From positions 1 through 6,164 of the forward strand of contig CANIYB010000151.1 in assembly GCA_947471105.1 (NCBI GenBank): DNA of 6,164 bases. The letters are read 5' to 3'. The position numbers and the translations under genes were made by a program. Numbering within the stretch: position 1 is the stretch's first letter; each line of letters starts with the position of its first letter. Below the pieces are notes generated by a model. It was not told the origin of the DNA. It saw only the letters and a program-made list of their open reading frames with translations, and made no database searches. Below, piece by piece: positions 5,272-6,164 of the stretch. Source of the DNA: Cytophagaceae bacterium (lineage in GTDB: Bacteria; Bacteroidota; Bacteroidia; Cytophagales; Spirosomataceae).

Positions 5272-6164
5272 ATGTCCCAAGTTCTTCCCCATTCCCTTCT
5301 TAGTGATTTCGATATTTCCCTATTCCTACACGGCAAGCACTCAAGGCTTTACGAAAAATTAGGGGCTTTTGAAATCATACAGGATGGCGTAAAAGGAACA
5401 TTTTTTGCCGTTTGGGCCCCGAATGCGCAATCGGTGCATGTGCTGGGCAACTTTAATGTTTGGGATAAAGAATCACATACCCTATTTCCTCGCTGGGACT
5501 CCTCCGGAATCTGGGAAGGATTTATTCCCCACGTGCACACAGGAGAAACCTATAAATTTGGGATAAAAACAAAAACCGGAGAATATCTAGAAAAACTAGA
5601 CCCTTTTGGTCTTTATTGTGAAACACCTCCCAAAACAGCTAGCATCGTTTGGAATACCTATAAAGAATGGAAAGACCAGTCTTGGATGAAAAATAGGCCA
5701 ACTTACAATAGCCTGCAATCACCTATGTCCATTTATGAAGTACATTTAGGCTCTTGGCAAAAAACATTAGACAATCAATACCTGACTTATGAGGACATCA
5801 GCCATAAGCTGGTGGCCTATGTACAAGAAATGGGCTTCACCCATGTGGAATTTATGCCCATCATGGAGCATCCCTACGCGCCATCTTGGGGCTACCAAAT
5901 CACCGGTTATTTTGCCCCATCATCTAGATTTGGTGATCCTCAGGGATTTATGCATTTAGTGGAAAAACTGCATGAGGCTAATATAGGAGTCATTTTAGAT
6001 TGGGTTCCCTCCCACTTTCCGGGTGATGACCATGGCCTTCGGAATTTTGACGGAACCTGTTTATACGAACACCCAGATCCTAAAAAGGGCTATCATCCCG
6101 ACTGGAAATCGTATGTGTTCGATTATGGAAAAAATGAAGTTCGAAGCTTTTTACTTTCCAATGC
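5272..6164 (+). CDS. glgB: 1,4-alpha-glucan branching enzyme, N-terminal part (cut by window edge)
   Basis: The first 297 codons are present, with no stop before the edge. GlgB cuts alpha-1,4 chains and re-attaches them by alpha-1,6 bonds during glycogen synthesis in the cytoplasm (GH13 family). The start MSQVLPHSLL leads into FLHGKHSRLYEKLGAFEI and a CBM48-type domain at about 27-115 (FFAVWAPNAQSVHVLGNFNVW). The extra N1 domain of longer GlgB proteins is absent. The catalytic barrel starts near 152 (MSIYEVHLGSW). Family blocks follow: EMGFTHVEFMPIMEHP at 186-201, SWGYQITGYFAPSSRFG at 205-221, and GH13 region I DWVPSH at 243-248. The catalytic Asp and Glu lie beyond the edge. No stop or frameshift is seen. 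The ATG at 5272 fits the family N-terminus; there is no strong ribosome binding site and no clear consensus promoter in 5194-5271. It is divergent from tRNA-Glu and looks unrelated to the sigma regulon. Confidence 0.95.
   Translation, partial: MSQVLPHSLLSDFDISLFLHGKHSRLYEKLGAFEIIQDGVKGTFFAVWAPNAQSVHVLGNFNVWDKESHTLFPRWDSSGIWEGFIPHVHTGETYKFGIKTKTGEYLEKLDPFGLYCETPPKTASIVWNTYKEWKDQSWMKNRPTYNSLQSPMSIYEVHLGSWQKTLDNQYLTYEDISHKLVAYVQEMGFTHVEFMPIMEHPYAPSWGYQITGYFAPSSRFGDPQGFMHLVEKLHEANIGVILDWVPSHFPGDDHGLRNFDGTCLYEHPDPKKGYHPDWKSYVFDYGKNEVRSFLLSN

Noticed and set aside
1..6164. CRISPR array, insertion sequence, toxin-antitoxin or phage genes
   Set aside because: No regularly spaced repeats, transposase motifs or phage-type genes were seen on either strand.

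Overview
The window looks like chromosomal DNA of a Bacteroidota bacterium. Three things point there: a textbook Bacteroidota vegetative promoter (TTTG, 19 bp, TAccTTTG) in front of the tRNA gene, a TonB-dependent receptor with an N-terminal carboxypeptidase-regulatory-like domain, and a YHYH-family lipoprotein. I cannot place it to genus.

Layout. (1) Positions 1-1033, minus strand: a YHYH-domain lipoprotein gene followed, with a TAATG stop/start overlap, by the first 21 codons of an exported protein that runs off the left edge. (2) Positions 1148-2416, plus strand: a tight three-gene operon encoding an ECF sigma factor, an 88-residue single-pass membrane protein, and a membrane-anchored Spy/CpxP/CnrX-like periplasmic sensor. 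Its architecture matches CnrH-CnrY-CnrX of metal-resistant bacteria (sigma, small anti-sigma, periplasmic sensor). (3) Positions 2413-4758, minus strand: a TonB-dependent outer-membrane receptor converging on the operon, with a 4-bp overlap of the stop codons. (4) Positions 4759-5271: intergenic DNA with the receptor promoter, a perfect 9-bp hairpin, a short tandem repeat, and a complete minus-strand tRNA-Glu(TTC) unit with promoter and terminator. (5) Positions 5272-6164, plus strand: the first 297 codons of glgB, the glycogen branching enzyme, cut by the right edge.

The main result is a 30-bp promoter motif, GAAGGAATT(T/C)-N11-C(A/G)TCTAAG. It occurs once upstream of each of the three transcription units around the sigma gene: the YHYH unit, the sigma operon and the receptor. 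All three copies are correctly oriented, and the distance between the outer blocks is the same in each. The copy in front of the sigma gene lacks one G and has N12 instead. The motif looks like an ECF promoter, so I infer that the sigma factor drives its own operon, the outer-membrane receptor and the YHYH lipoprotein unit. Together they would form a self-contained envelope-sensing regulon. The signal is unknown. A metal ion is a reasonable guess from the CnrX-like sensor and the His-rich YHYH protein, but nothing in the window proves it. tRNA-Glu and glgB appear to be unrelated housekeeping neighbours.
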